A stretch of 64,000 bases of DNA from Gracilariopsis chorda (GCA_003194525.1 NBIV01000183.1:115297-179296); one strand, 5' to 3'; positions 41,234-53,315 are shown, counted from the stretch's first letter. Program-made: numbers and translations. The notes: generated by a model from the letters alone, not told the origin.

Positions 41234-42051
41234 TGATTGTACGATACCTCTTTTCCCTGGCAAGACATTGCCCTGCAGAGCGGAGTACCACTATCTGCAA
41301 GGTACAAGTGTTCAGACGTAGGTTTATGTTATATACGGTACATATCAGATGAAATAAAACAATGACGACAAGAAGAATACCATAAATTTGTACGATAAGT
41401 GTTCCACCAAGCTTAATACACAAATGCATTCCAATGAGGAAGACGTGTCTTGCTGGAAGTAGGCGTGTTCATGGAAGAGTTATGAGTAAGTAAAAGGCTT
41501 CTACCAAGTGTAGGGGGATTTAAGTTTCCTGCAAAGTATTGTAGGCAGAACAAGCATGAGCTTTACAACAAACCCTAGTATAGTGTTGGCAATGGAGTTG
41601 ATTCTTTTTGCCACGCAGGGGGCATTGAGGCTTGGATATGAGTGGATTGCTTCTTCTGGGTTACGCAGAATGAAATGAATGATTTTAATCGGTATCAAAA
41701 TATGTGCACTCGAAATAGCCTACGTGTTGCTACAGAGTTCAGCACTGGGTGCCCTATTAAAAGGGTGAGGTAAGGTGTCGGCACAAGTCAGCTGCCTCTG
41801 CGTGCTCTATTGCGTGTCAGCTCTCCTCCAAAAGTGCGGGAGGAGATTTGTCTAGCTATCAATCTAAAACTAATGATCATTATACAATACAGCGGTCATA
41901 CACGTTCCTTCCCGAAAGTTTTCGGGTAGGAGAGTTCACCAATACTATCAAAAACCCTTTTTCTGATGTTCTATTGCGAACTTCGTCGCAAATCGCTTCG
42001 CTTCGTCCCACAGCGAATTGCTATGTAAGAAATTGTTGTTGCACTATTGCA
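41234..42051 (-). repeat. 3' LTR of element 2, with a 470-bp insertion
   Basis: Shares TGATTGTACGATACCTCTTT, GTGCTCTATTGCGT, ATGATCATTATACAATACAG and GTAGGAGAGTTCACCA with the other LTR. Bases about 41281-41751 are absent from the other LTR, so they are an insertion (or a deletion in the other copy). CAGAG occurs next to both edges of the extra DNA. Confidence 0.82.
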
Positions 42052-42353
42052 ACCTTCTTCTTATTGCCATTCTCGTCAATTCTAATGTGCATGTGCAGAT
42101 TCAATGCAGATATTGTAAAACATTGTGTTCAGTAGGATAATCATAAAATGATTTTGTTAATGTGCCACCGGCGTCGAAGAAATCTCTAGTAGGTTGCCAC
42201 TGCGCGTCATGAGTTGGTGTTCCTTGCAGCATGGCTAACCATTGATAGCGACGACCCTGTCGTCGGTGCACTAATATTTTTTCGTACCACGTACAGTGGA
42301 CTCTTTCTGATAACTTCCACTGGCATCGCAGTCTTCCTCATAGGTCGTCTTAT

Positions 42354-43184
42354 TTAGTCCGGGTGAGTAACATACGGCTTTGTAAATGATAGATGTACGA
42401 CATAATGGATTCTGATATGGCTAGGCAAGTTCAAACGAACTGTTTTCTTTCCAACCATATTTGAAATAGTGAATGGTTCAGTTCTCCATTCTGAGAACTT
42501 TTCTCGTGGCCAAAACTTGCTATGAGCATCTGCAAATAGCTTACGAGATATCAATACTTGGTCACGTACCTTATACGACGTGACGGTAATATGCACCGAA
42601 GATTCTGCGCTTTGCTTGAACTTGGCGAGAGCCAAGGGTGTAAAGGAATGAATAACTTTAAGAGGGGTCTTAGAATTCTAGCCCATTTCCACTTCAAATG
42701 GTTACATTCGAAGGTCATCCGATTTTGCTTAATTGTAAGCAAACCCAGCTGCTAGGAGTAGCAAGTCCCAAATGTCTTTTTGGAAAGAACAGAAGCACCA
42801 AATGCCGTTTTCGACCATACGGTTCATCACTTCTGATGCTCCATCCGTTTGCTGATGCCGCGACGAAGACATTCGTAGATCGATTCCACAAAACGTCATG
42901 AGCGTCTTCCAGAATAACGAAGTAAAGCGAGAGTGGTAGTCAAAGTTCACAGCATTGGGGATATCGTGATGGGAAAATATGTGCTTAAGAAAATCTCTGG
43001 CAACAGCGAGTTCATCTTTGTTCTTATGCGAGGGTGTAGAATGGACTCGTGTAGAAAGACGGTCTACCCATGTTGAAATGCAGTTGCAGCCCCTTTTTGT
43101 CTTTGTTAAGTTCACAATAAAATCTGTTGAAAGTAGACACCATCTGCCTGTAGGGTCTGGTAAAGGCGTAGGGTCATTGAGCAT
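42354..43184 (-). pseudogene. Element 2 integrase
   Basis: The stretch 43184-42729 shows the integrase core with STDFIVNLTKTKRG (first Asp), NFDYHSRFTS (second Asp) and TDGASEVMNRMVE (Glu region), in D,D-35-E style. The second stretch (42635-42354) holds the C-terminal part with KFWPREKFSEWRTEPFTI, similar to the KLxPRxxGPFxI motif. Frames differ between the pieces. Confidence 0.83.
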
Positions 43185-43407
43185 TTGACTGTGATGATCG
43201 TTCTTTTTTTGCTGACAGATCTGACATTCTTCATTATACTTTTGGGCATCACAAGTCTTGTGTTGCCAGTGAAGTCCGACGAGACGAGAATGCGTCTTGT
43301 TGAAACCGAATTGAACAGCGGTTTTTAAATCATGTGCCAGTTCTAGAACCGTTCTTCTAGCTTTTCTTAGGCTGCAAAGCCTATTCTTGTAAAGCAGCTT
43401 CCAACCA

Positions 43408-44345
43408 TCACGCCGGAACTGGTATTAATATCTTGATCTTCTTTCGTTTCTTCGGAGTACTTGGTAGGCTACCCTGTAGCACGGACATGATAGGCCCGAA
43501 GAGCTGGTCTTCAGCGTACTTCCTCACAAGATTTTCAACTTCATCAATGTGGAAAGCATCCATCTCCACATTTGCAACGGATATCGGGGGATACGAGAAA
43601 GTGCATCCCCCAGTACATGAATCCATGCTGGTTTGAGAGATACCTCCCGAATATTATAGGAAGATAACAACTCAAGCCACCGTGCTTCATGGCGATTCAC
43701 CGTTTTCTTCGTAAGGAAGTTCTTCACCACCTGATTATCTGTGAGTATGTCGTATATGGAGCCCTCTAGGTAGCAATGAAACCACTGCAATGCGGTAATA
43801 AGTCCAAGCTATTCTCTCTCGATCGTTGTATAGTTGCATTGTGCCGGTGTTAGCTTCTTGGACATATACGCGACCACTCTGTCGTGGTTATTGTCATCTA
43901 ACTGAGAGAGAATGGACCGAGCAGCAGTCTTCGAAGCATCAACATGAATCCGGAATGCCTTTGACCAATCAGGAGGTTGAAGTATTGGTGCCGTAGTTAA
44001 GGCATATTTCAAGTCCGCGAATGCCACGTCACAGCTCTCATTCCAATTCTTACTTCCTCTATGTTTCTCTGTGAGGCTAGAGAGCGGAGCTGCCCGGCTT
44101 GAAAAGTCCTTCATAAATCTGCGAAAAAACTGAACAGGTCCCAGAAAGCTGCGCAATTCCGTGAGAGATTGAAGAGCGGGCCAATTCTTCACAACTTCTA
44201 CTTTGGATGGGTTGGCACGCAGCCCATCACGTCCCACTACAAGCCCCAAAAATTCTGTCTCGGTTGCCATAAGCTCACATTTCTTCGGAGATACATAAAG
44301 CTTGTGATCATGCAGGCGCTTAAGCACTAGTTTTATATGCGACAA
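43408..44345 (-). pseudogene. Element 2 RNase H and integrase N-terminal region
   Basis: 44345-43809 reads as the RT thumb/connection (SFLGPVQFFRRFMKDFSS) and the start of RNase H (FRIHVDASKTAARSILSQL). 43790-43524 continues with DILTDNQVVKNFLTKK and HVLGDALSRIP. The pieces are separated by stops. RNase H acidic residues in VDAS, TIERE and LTDN are still present. Confidence 0.83.
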
Positions 44346-44944
44346 GTGTTCTTCCTTGGTTCTGCTATAGATAAGCAGATCTTCTCCATAGATTGCACGA
44401 AAAACGTCAATTTATTCATGCATGACACGGTTCATCAGTGTTTGAAAGGTAGCAGGCGCGTTACATAAACCCATGGGCATCACCAGATACTCGAACTGGT
44501 CGTACTTTGTGTTGAAGGCTGTCTTCTCCAAATCCTCAGGGCGCATACGTACTTGATGGAACCCTGTTTTGAGACCGAGCTTGGAAAAGAATCTAGCTTT
44601 TCCAAGGCGATCAAACATTTCGTCGCAACGAGTAATTGGTGAGTTGTTTCGCTTTTTGATGCGATTCAATGCTCGATAATCTACAACATCTCACAATGGT
44701 CGTCCAGGTTCCTTCACAAAGAACAGCGGAGAGCTGTACGCAGATTTGCTTCGACGAATTTGCCAATTCTCAAAAGTTTCTCTACATATTCTTTCGCAGC
44801 CACAAGCTCAGCTGGCGAAAGCTGGTACAACGGAGATTGGGGAGGCTTTTGCCCCGTTCTCTGTACTGATGCAATGATCAATGCCCCTTTGGGGTCAGAG
44901 TTCGTCCGGAAGCTCGTCTTGAAACACGTCCTTATGCTCTTCAA
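44346..44944 (-). pseudogene. Element 2 reverse transcriptase
   Basis: The RT region contains SPLYQLSPAELVAAKEYVEK upstream and then FDRLGKARFFSKLGLKTGFH, MRPEDLEKTAFNTKYDQFEY and LVMPMGLCNAPATFQTLMNR. The catalytic box, read just below 44412 past a stop, is YGED (in AIYGEDLLIYS) instead of YxDD, so the first catalytic Asp of the pair is lost. Several stops interrupt the domain. Confidence 0.86.
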
Positions 44945-45409
44945 GAATATCTTGGACGTCCTTGTCTTCTGAATTTAGAATAGATGTTCTTCCATCTCCT
45001 ACACATCCCGTCGCTGAATGGATACTAACAAGAGCAACATGGTACACCAACGTTCCCGCCTTTGGATTGCGTAGCATCTTTCGGAAACCCTTGACTCCCA
45101 GGTTACATATTCTGATACTTGTCTTCCTTTCAACCCGCATCGCATGGAGAACGTGCTATAAAACCTTCACCGTACGTTGCTCGTAGTCCGTGTCTGGGCT
45201 ACAATCTTCATGCCAGGGCATGCCCAGTAGAACATCGTAGTGGCAGTCTGCCTCAATCCACCTTGAAGTATAAGAAGAATTCCCCATGCGCAATGTTTCA
45301 TAAGCCTTTCTCAGATCCAATCTCTTGTGACCGCTCCTTAGAATTTGAAATATCTACGAGGTTGGCTCTCATTTAAAGGTCTCTCTATGTCGAGAGAAAA
45401 CATTTCTAG

Positions 45410-46433
45410 AGATAACGTTGATATTGCATCCGTCGTCTTTTAGAACGCGGATTGGCACGTCTCCGAGTGCTCCATTTAAAACTAGAAGATGAACACAACA
45501 TACATCATCATTTCCCGAAACCGTTCGGTTCTGCAACGGCAGGTCATAACATTTCGCAATTCCTTTTAACGTGCACTTCTTTTTTCTATAAGTACCATCT
45601 AGTTTTCCGAGCTATCCGATTCTACGTTCTCGTTGTCACGCTGGATGTAGATATTAGCGACATTTGCTGACCGGCCTGCTGCGTTCTGGCGATGTTTCCA
45701 AGGGCAGCATCCAGGCTTGTGGCACACAAAGCACGCATTGTTCTTAATATCATTAAGACGCTATTTCGAGCTAAAACTTCTGACGCCCTTCCGAGTTCCC
45801 AATCTTCATCGCATCAGTCTTGGAAAATGTAGAGCTTTCGATGGAAACATTATCTACAGGGTAGCTTCCATTAAATGCAGCTTCAACCCTCATCACAATC
45901 TTTTTAGCTTCATTAAACTCGAAACAGTTAGACTTTCATACTTCAAAGTGATTTTTTGGCTTTAAACCATTCACAAACCTGTCCCACCTCTCCCCTGCAC
46001 TGATATCTGAAATTGTTAATACTAAGTTCCTGAACTCTGACAAATAAGCGGCCACAGTTGTAATCTGCTTGCATAAACGTAACTTATCACTTGCTCGACG
46101 CTCTTGGTTTTCCGGAACAAAATCCTTCCGAACTACAGCAGTAAATGTATCCCATGTTGTTGGCGATTCATCATGTTGCAGAAGTGTATACCACCATATT
46201 GCCGCAGTACCAGTTAGCAAATTGCATGCAAAAGAAATCTTCTTTTCATCACCCAAGGCCACATTGTCGTTAGAAACTTGCACTGGCTTAAAGTACTTTT
46301 CAACTTGGTAAATCCATGTATTAACTACAAAAATATCCCTTTCAGCAGAAAATGACTCCGGTTTATTTGGTTTGAGGTTGATCGTCACATACGATTTTTC
46401 TGGCGCAGGGGTGCTGTCAAAAGCTTCCATCAC
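45410..46433 (-). pseudogene. Element 2 gag, zinc knuckle and protease
   Basis: The frame from ATG 46433 to 45936 is a retrotransposon gag: FVVNTWIYQVEKYFKP, LTGTAAIWWYTL and SPTTWDTFTAVVRKDFVPEN are typical. Further down (about 45720) lies a knuckle-like CFVCHKPGCCPWKH, and near 45430 a protease-like LKDDGCNINVIS, where most families have DSG or DTG. The parts are in broken frames. Confidence 0.82.
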
Positions 46434-46491
46434 TCATCTGTAGAAACCTTTTCCTTGTGGAGCGATGCTACAACTTTAGCAACTTTTAACC

Positions 46492-46844
46492 TGATTGTAC
46501 GATACCTCTTTTCCCGGGACGAGAAATCGCGCTGCACAGCCCTATCTAAAGGGGTGAGGTCGATTATTGGCACAATTCAGCTGCTTTTTCGTGCTCTATT
46601 GCGTTTCAGCTCTCCCCCAAAAGCGCGTGAGGGCTGTTTTGTACCTGTGACTCTAAGAAGAATGATCATTGTACAATACAGCGTTCATAAATGTCCTTAG
46701 GTTCCGGGTAGGAGAGTTCACCAAATATATCAGAAACCCTCTTTCTGATGTGCTATTGCGAACTTCGTCTTCACTAACTCCACTCTCTGCCATATCGAAC
46801 TTAAAACGGGGTGCTTTGTGAGATATTGTTGTTGTATCTATCCA
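46492..46844 (-). repeat. 5' LTR of element 2 (353 bp)
   Basis: On the minus strand it begins TGGATAGATACAACAACA and ends GGTATCGTACAATCA, with TG...CA ends. It matches the 3' LTR along its length apart from the insertion there. Gag starts about 60 bases inside. Confidence 0.82.
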
Positions 46845-47156
46845 TCAATGAACTTGAACCATTTTCCATGCCCCTTCCCCGAACCCATGCACCTCCTTTC
46901 CACATCCAGAATTCCAACCCTATCCATGGCTACACTTCTACACATAGACTGGTCTCGACCGTAGATTTACTACTACTAGAACTTCCAGATTTCACGAAAC
47001 ATAACTTCTTACAAATTCCAGTTCCATGGTGGACTCATGACGTGACTTCCAGATTCTCCAAACCTCCAGCCCAATTTGGCAACGGTATGTTGAAATGCGA
47101 TAGTTCATTGGTAGTGGCCGCCTCAAACCTGTTGTTTTGCTGTGCGGTTATGGCAT

Positions 47157-47936
47157 TCAGATTACTTTATAGCCTTTCGGGATTATTATATAATTTGAAA
47201 CTTTTGTCACTCTGCCAACGGCCTCTGTACTTGATATCCTGATCGCTGAGCCTGCCAAATAGCTTATCCTTTGTTGTGTCACGAAACTGCAACATGTGCA
47301 GCGTGACTTCAAAAGGCAACGCCAATTGGTCAGCAGAGCGTCACAGCATCGCCCGGAGCCGGCTGGGAGCGTACGGGAAAAGAACTTTATCCGCAAGAAT
47401 TTCTTGACCCTCCACTCGGTTTTTAAGAGCTTTGCGACAAGATACAGTCGGGTAGTCACCATTTCGTTCCACCCTCTCTTTCCTATAATGATATTCATCG
47501 TTGCATAATTTGAACTTTGGCTTGAGAAATCCAAAAATATGACATCACCCACTTTTACCTGTAATAAGTTTTCTAGTCTTAGGTACCGTTCGAAAACGAA
47601 CTGCAAATTAATTACAACATCTTTTTGGCCATGGCTGACCATTTCATATGCCATTGCGTACACCATTATTACAGGGCACACTCCATGGTGTGAAATAGGT
47701 CTGCTCACATTCTATCCACGAAAACTTAGCTCATAAAGCGTCAGTTTCCGTTGCAAATACAGCACATAGAACTCCAAAGCAGCCTTCGCCTGAGCTGCTT
47801 CCGACGACTTCAAATAATGATTCTCGTTATAGCAGTACACAAAATACCGTGTGAACAACCGATTGGTGTCTCCAGCAGTGCGAAACAGCCGTTCTGACTC
47901 GCTCCAGGTTTCCAACCTCGTCAAGAACTGTTGCAA
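47157..47936 (-). pseudogene. Tyrosine recombinase of the DIRS-like element
   Basis: 47936-47712 resembles the core-binding helices. 47708-47409 carries AYEMVSHGQKDVVINL followed by FERYLRLENLLQVKVGDV, where the Arg of YLRLENL fits the first catalytic Arg (family consensus LRxSEL). In another frame, 47330-47162 gives a degenerate H-x-LR-like box (TLHMLQFRDTT) and then DIKYRGRWQSDKSFKLY, the GRWxS...Y segment with the nucleophile Tyr. A frameshift lies between the two halves. Confidence 0.65.
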
Positions 47937-48010
47937 GTGTTTGTTGTAAATTTGCAGAGTGGACGACTATACTCATTTGTGGGCAGGCTCATACAGCACG
48001 CACAGGCCCG

Positions 48011-48538
48011 TCAGCTGGCATCGCTTGGGATATAAAAACAATCTAAGTACAAATTGCCCCCAAGTAGTACTGCTGCTGCACGCCGACACACTGGATGAAA
48101 GCTCGGCACGCTTCTACGAACTTTACGGAAAGAACCAATTGCAGCCTCTATATCGAGGAAACCAATCATTTGCGTGTCATAAGTTTTCTCTTTTCGTAAC
48201 AGCTGTCGCAGTACAAGAAGCAGGGCTTCGCTTTCAAGAAGATGAGTTGGTATTCTTTCACGCCAGCGATGCCTGCCAGCGAGTTTCAGTATTTGATTGG
48301 AGACCCACTGCCATTGGCGTTCCGCTGATTGACAAAGCAGTTGAAGCGCCTCTTCGCACGGACTATATACCACTCTTCTACCCCAAATGCTTGCATCCGT
48401 AAAAAAGGCGTGGACGCAAAAGAGTGGGGCGATGCACGTTCGTAGCGCCCCAGAAATCTCTACAAGAAGAGGGAGTTGCTGCCTTGCAACCTTGGTAGGC
48501 TGAACTATACAAGGGCCAGAGTGGCTCAATTTATACAC
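48011..48538 (-). pseudogene. RNase H of the DIRS-like element
   Basis: A 175-codon stretch contains FFTDASIWGRRVVYSP (Asp of RNase H), HLLESEALLLVLRQLL (Glu) and MIGFLDIEAAIGSFRK (second Asp), in the spacing of an RNase H fold fused after RT. It lies just downstream of the RT relic. Confidence 0.6.
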
Positions 48539-48803
48539 TCTTTACAAAAACGAGAAGAGGGGTCGACGCAAGAGAAGAAACCACGCCTCTTAACCAAAGA
48601 GAAATTGCAGCTCGAGAGCTTTCCAGCATCTTCGCTTCAAGAAGCTTACCGTCCGCGATATAAGATGTCGCGGCTTTTCCGCTTTCGGCAAGAGTAACAC
48701 ATTTTTGTGAATTTCGATTCCCAAAACCTCGGTGCAGGAGATTATCCCTGGCCACGAAACTTTTCGTGGTTGAGCCTGCACTGGATATCGCTCGGATTTC
48801 CGT

Positions 48804-49866
48804 CTAGCGTCTTTTAGAACATTGTTTCAACTTCCATATGAGTGCCAAGGGAGAAGTAATCCTCAAAAAAGGCCCATATCTTTTATCTGAGACGCCGACA
48901 GCTCCAGTTATCCAGTTCTCCAACGATATATCGGCAGGCTCAAGCATTTCCCAGTGAACGGCTTGTGCAACGAACACAGAGTGTGACTTTATCATAGGTA
49001 TGGACCGCATAACAGGGTATAACTGCAAAGTCACGCTGGGTTATCCTGGTGTAGCCCGACATAAGGGCTCATCATCTTCGTAATTTTCATCCGATGAAAC
49101 TGATTGTCCATATCCGATTTCCCAACGAATAGTTTCTGCGTAGAGGGCATCCACAAACGCGCCAGGTGACCAGAATTAGGTATAATAATCTCAGCAGGCA
49201 CTACAAAAACTCTATTCGCATTACGTGCGTCAATGATCAACCTCTGGCTTCCTTTTTCACTCTTCGGCACTGCAAGAACTCCATTAATAACCTTCGGTTG
49301 TTCTTTAGTCAGCCCAGTGAGTTCGGCCTTTCATAGCTTTTCGACAAACGTTCCATTATCTTCATTTCCAACACTGCAGGAAGCAGTTTCCATAAACTCG
49401 CGCTCGCAGGCGGGCCTTATTATCGCAAGTTCTACAGTATAGGTTCCGTGGATTTGTCTCATTAACAGTGCAAGAATATCAGCCGAGGCTGCCAGCCCAT
49501 CGAATGGCAAGGAAACACCCTCCGGGTCCCACCACACCCATTTTTGTGGTGGTTCGTAGCCAAAACTAGTGCCCTCTTCCTCTACACAGAACCTCGCATC
49601 ACAATAATTTTGGGGGAAGCATTTCACTCCGATTTGTTCCAAGAAGTTGGTTGCCAACCATTGAACAGCATTTCTCTCTCCTGAATGCGGATAATATGAG
49701 AAGACATGCCCGGCGCTGAGGCCATTACGCCCATCAACCAATTTGTACAAGATGTCGTAGAGCAGTCTCCTTTTTCAAAGACGCTGATTCCGTCGTCAGT
49801 TCGCACACCCAGGCCACTTCGTTGCATCACCAACGACCCGCAATAAGGAATTTCATCGTACTCCAT
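48804..49866 (-). pseudogene. Reverse transcriptase of the DIRS-like element
   Basis: The stretch 49270-49031 reads PKSEKGSQRLIIDARNANRV and then VGKSDMDNQFHRMKI, RT palm motif A with its Asp, followed by PYVGL. Upstream (49750-49331) lies WVWWDPEGVSLPFDGLAASA, a block that precedes RT in this type of element. The catalytic DD box should lie below 49031 but I could not identify it in a clean frame. Stops and frameshifts abound. Confidence 0.6.
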
Positions 49867-49869
49867 TGC

Positions 49870-51000
49870 ACTATTTGTTGTTTTTTTTCTGAAGTCGCTT
49901 CAAGCCGTCTCCATGTCTTTCGAGAGTGCAGGCGTATCATTTTTCATCGACGTCAAGAGGTCTTTTCTCAATTTAACCGACTTGAGCAAACATCGTCGGT
50001 GGGCACCGCTCACCATTCGCGTTGCTCCTCCTCCAATTAACGCCCTGCAGACCAGTTGCTAGTTATTTCTGCCATTAATTCAAAGAATGCACCCCGGATG
50101 GCAAGCTCAACCGCAGGTTCATTCTTCACATGCATGACACTCAAAAAAACTAATGATACAATAGAGAATCGTTGCGATTGTGGAAGCTTCATGCTTATTC
50201 CGACTTCCGCCCAAATGTCGAGCTTCATTCCACGCAAAGACTGTGCGCTAATTTGTTAGTGCCTTTCTCAACATGGTCTCGTCTTCCAGAGAGTCCACGA
50301 GAACCGCCTATTCCGGAAGAGAACGGCCCACAAAGTACTTAAAAAAATTGTTTGTTTCACTTTCTGGAAGTAAGCGCAGAATGCTTCCCGTTGGAGACGT
50401 CTGCACCAGCGTCTGAAGATCCACTTGCCCCGAGGTCGTCATTTCCTTCGACGTCTCTGCTCCTGGTTCGATTATGAACTTCTCACAAATCCTGCATTTT
50501 GCTAGCCTCCTTGAAACTCAACTTCTGAAACTCTCTCCGAAGAGCTGCATGCTCTATGCGTAGTTTGTCGCAGTCTGTTTTATGGTGGCGTGCGTTTTCG
50601 CTAAAGCCCGCAACACTGACGCTAGTCCAGTACCTTTGCGATTCCTAGGCACCCGCGATACCGCCTCGCTCTCGTTCTCATTATGGCTCTCCGAGAAGAA
50701 TTTCTCTTCAATGTCTTCCGCAACCCTCTCCTTCTCAGGGGCCTTCTCCTTTGTTACTAAAGGCTACGTCCCATCTTTGACTTGCAGCAGGATAGCATCA
50801 ACAGCGTCTCCTTCGGTCATCTCGCCAACCTCCTTCCCCAACGCCTTAAGCAGCGCCACTTTGCTTTGCTTGCACTACCCATGGTATTCGGCCGCTCGCT
50901 GGAAAAATACTGCCCTGAATTGATGCATGGCTTGTTCGCTACTGGATTTGAGTCAAGCACACAGTTGAGAACAAATAAGTTGATTTGTTTTTGAAGCAGG
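49870..51000 (-). pseudogene. Gag-like coiled-coil region of the DIRS-like element
   Basis: On the minus strand the text SEQAMHQFRAVFFQRAAEYH, KVALLKALGKEVGEMTEGDA and LVTKEKAPEKERVAEDIEEK can be read in one frame with two stops. A frame change follows into a likely coiled coil (DKLRIEHAALRREFQKL). Charged, helical and lacking a zinc knuckle, it matches the ORF1 type of such elements only loosely. Confidence 0.4.
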
Positions 51001-53315
51001 TCACTTATCTCATTGCGCAGTTAGCTCAGACCGCTTTAAGGGCCATTTTAACCCGCAGCACAGGTTTGCGCTTTGAAGGAGGGGTTCTCCGAATAAGTGC
51101 TGCCTAAAATAAGGTCTTCCCTCACCTGAAGCTCTCTGACAGCATAAAAGCCAGGCCTCCTACCAGGCAGGTCCATGAATCGAGCGGTATACCTCCTCAG
51201 CTACTAGTGCTCGAGCCTTGCACCACAGTACCATGTTTCCAACACTAGCTTCCTCAGAGAATCCAGAACAAACGCTACACTAACGTCTGCTGACCTTCCT
51301 CTCCACCTCCCCTTGCAACTTCGTCCTTTCTAGGTTCCCGAGGACAATTAATATATTCACGTCTTAGTTCAAGTCAATACAGTGATTTGAAACCCTACAG
51401 CCACGCACCACACGAAGATTAGAAAGGAGTTGCTCACAAGGAGATTCACTGATCCCATAATTAAGGGGAGCCTTAAATGCTGTTTCCAGGTCTACCATCT
51501 AGTCTTATAGCTTGATTCTTTCAAAAAAGTGAGAACTGTTACATGTTGAACTCATATCCTTAGACTTTTCTTCAAGCCCATGCCTTGAGGCCAACCTGAT
51601 TATTCGAAAAAACCGACTAGGAGAAGAAAGGCCGGTCCAAAAACCCTCTTGGCCTAGGGTAGGTGCACTGCAAGTTCACCGTTTCCGAGATCCGTACACA
51701 GCTCGCACTTGCATCCTGGCCCTGTGATTAGAGAGGGTGACCCCGCCCCCGCCCCCCCCCCCCGCTACGTGTTTTTTTGTGCAGCTTACGCTGCACCCAC
51801 TGACACCAACGTGGAGGTAGGAACTCAGATTTACGTCAGCAGTAGTCAAAGCGTCGTAAAATACTCCACCCAAAAATAGAAGTACCTACGTTTTCACTCA
51901 GAAATACATGCATTACCCAATAAATTACGTAAATGACGTCAGAAACACCGTAAGTAACGTCGTTTTGAGTTTGAATTCAAATCAGAAATTGCCTTATTCG
52001 TTTTCCCGTCAAATATTACCGTGAGAATAATGCACGCTCTCTCACCATCCAGCAAGGCTCAAAATGGGTCATAAACACAGCTTCCAATGCGTCGAAAAGC
52101 CGGACCGTACTAAAAGCACTTTACAGAGTGATCTAAAGGCACATACCGTGTTCAAGAAGCAAAATGCAATTACTGGTCACTACAGTTTCTGCAACCCAAG
52201 CAAATCTTCAAAATAATTTGACAAAATGCGACAGCAAACCTGTATCAATTGTTCTTCTTCCATCAACAAAGAGCAGAACACCATCCACCCAGAGCAATAC
52301 CTTGCATCTTAATTCTTTTGTTCATAAAATTCAAGAACTACTCTTAGTGTTTTACATAGACCTTTGTCGAAAAATGGTTTCAAATCAATACCTTTCATAC
52401 AAAGAAAGCAATTAAATGTGCTGTTTGCTAAATCTATTCACCAAAAAAAGACAAATTTTGATTTCTTTGAGAGTTCAGCATGGCATACATTTTTCAATGT
52501 ACTTGAAGACGACATTCCAGTGGCATCGAACTACGTGGCGGTAATAGAGAGCTTACGCTTGCCCGAAATTCTGCGACCCACTCACAGAATTCCGGCATGT
52601 TTGCATGCCCACGTGTAAACTAAAATTGATACAGAATTCTGTTGTCGGTGGGTTAACGCAAGCACGCAAAAGTTGACTCTTGAGTATTACGCAGTGAGGC
52701 CTCAGCATCTGTCATGCTCCGGGACTCTGGCACCAGCCACCATGTCTGGTCATCTCTAAAAAGACCACAGCTTACTTGCAAATGCAACTAAATCCCCCGC
52801 TTCTACTTGCACGTTACAGGCTGTCATTTGAAGCGCAATTTGCACAAGTCCTCTGCCTTTTATTCGGACGAGGCGATATTGCAGCTTGCGCAATACTATA
52901 TGCGCCATTGTGGTAACTACACCAACCACCCCCACCGTTAAAACCGTGTATCTTTCACTGACTTTACCTTTAACTTCAACTCGCTTAGCGACTTAGAGTG
53001 TCTAAACAATTTTCGTTTTTGTAAATAATATCTTACTAAAATCCTTCCGGTTATGGCTTGGCCCTCTGTTAGGACGTCGAATAACCGTATTCGCTACTCC
53101 TTCAAACCTGCTCGCAGTGGTGCGTGTAAGGTTAGCTCTTTACCGCGAAATTTGTGAAATGCATTACACGTGGTAGTCCTAGCTTCACTCACGCGACTTC
53201 CGTAACGACGCACTATTCAGAATTATTCGTGAACTCTTCGCTAGAGAATTCTACACACTAAATCTCTCCACTATAAGTATTTATACGCGTATGAGGGGGG
53301 TGTTCATGATTGAAT
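51001..53315. other. Spacer with poly-C run and possible hAT fragment
   Basis: No intact gene. A C-rich run lies at 51741-51763. A short frame at 52364-52618 may be a piece of a hAT/DUF659-type transposase. The remainder shows nothing recognisable. Confidence 0.4.
52364..52618 (+). pseudogene. Possible hAT/DUF659-type transposase fragment
   Basis: Read in one frame, LNVLFAKSIHQKKTNFDFFE and SAWHTFFNVLEDDIPVASNY resemble the segment of hAT-like transposases that precedes the catalytic core (small frame, residue near the AxAI...F...F pattern). Upstream in the same direction a CxxC-like context (QQTCINCSSS) might be a BED remnant. Evidence is weak and no terminal repeats were seen. Confidence 0.3.

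Larger units (their letters stand above)
41234..46844 (-). mobile_element. Ty3/gypsy element 2 with LTR pair, decayed
   Basis: Two LTRs in direct orientation (41234-42051 and 46492-46844) enclose gag, protease, RT, RNase H and integrase on the minus strand. This family differs from the 1-12.7 kb array in sequence and knuckle type, and no chromodomain is visible. The LTRs are clearly diverged from each other and pol has many breaks, so this is an old insertion. No target duplication was found. Confidence 0.88.
47157..51000 (-). mobile_element. Tyrosine-recombinase retrotransposon (DIRS/Ngaro-like), decayed
   Basis: Reading from 51.0 to 47.2 kb on the minus strand gives a gag-like coiled-coil protein, a reverse transcriptase, an RNase H and a tyrosine recombinase, with no integrase. 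That order is the signature of DIRS/Ngaro-type elements, which integrate with a recombinase and lack LTRs of the usual kind. All parts are broken by stops. Terminal repeats were not found, so the limits given are those of the coding relics. Confidence 0.68.

Noticed and set aside
48001-48012. CAGGCCCGTCA, similar to the hAT end
   Set aside because: Only a short match, inside coding relics of the DIRS-like element, with no partner inverted repeat.
51741-51775. Poly-C run as a regulatory or telomere-like tract
   Set aside because: A single homopolymer-rich stretch without repeat structure; could also be an assembly-prone site.
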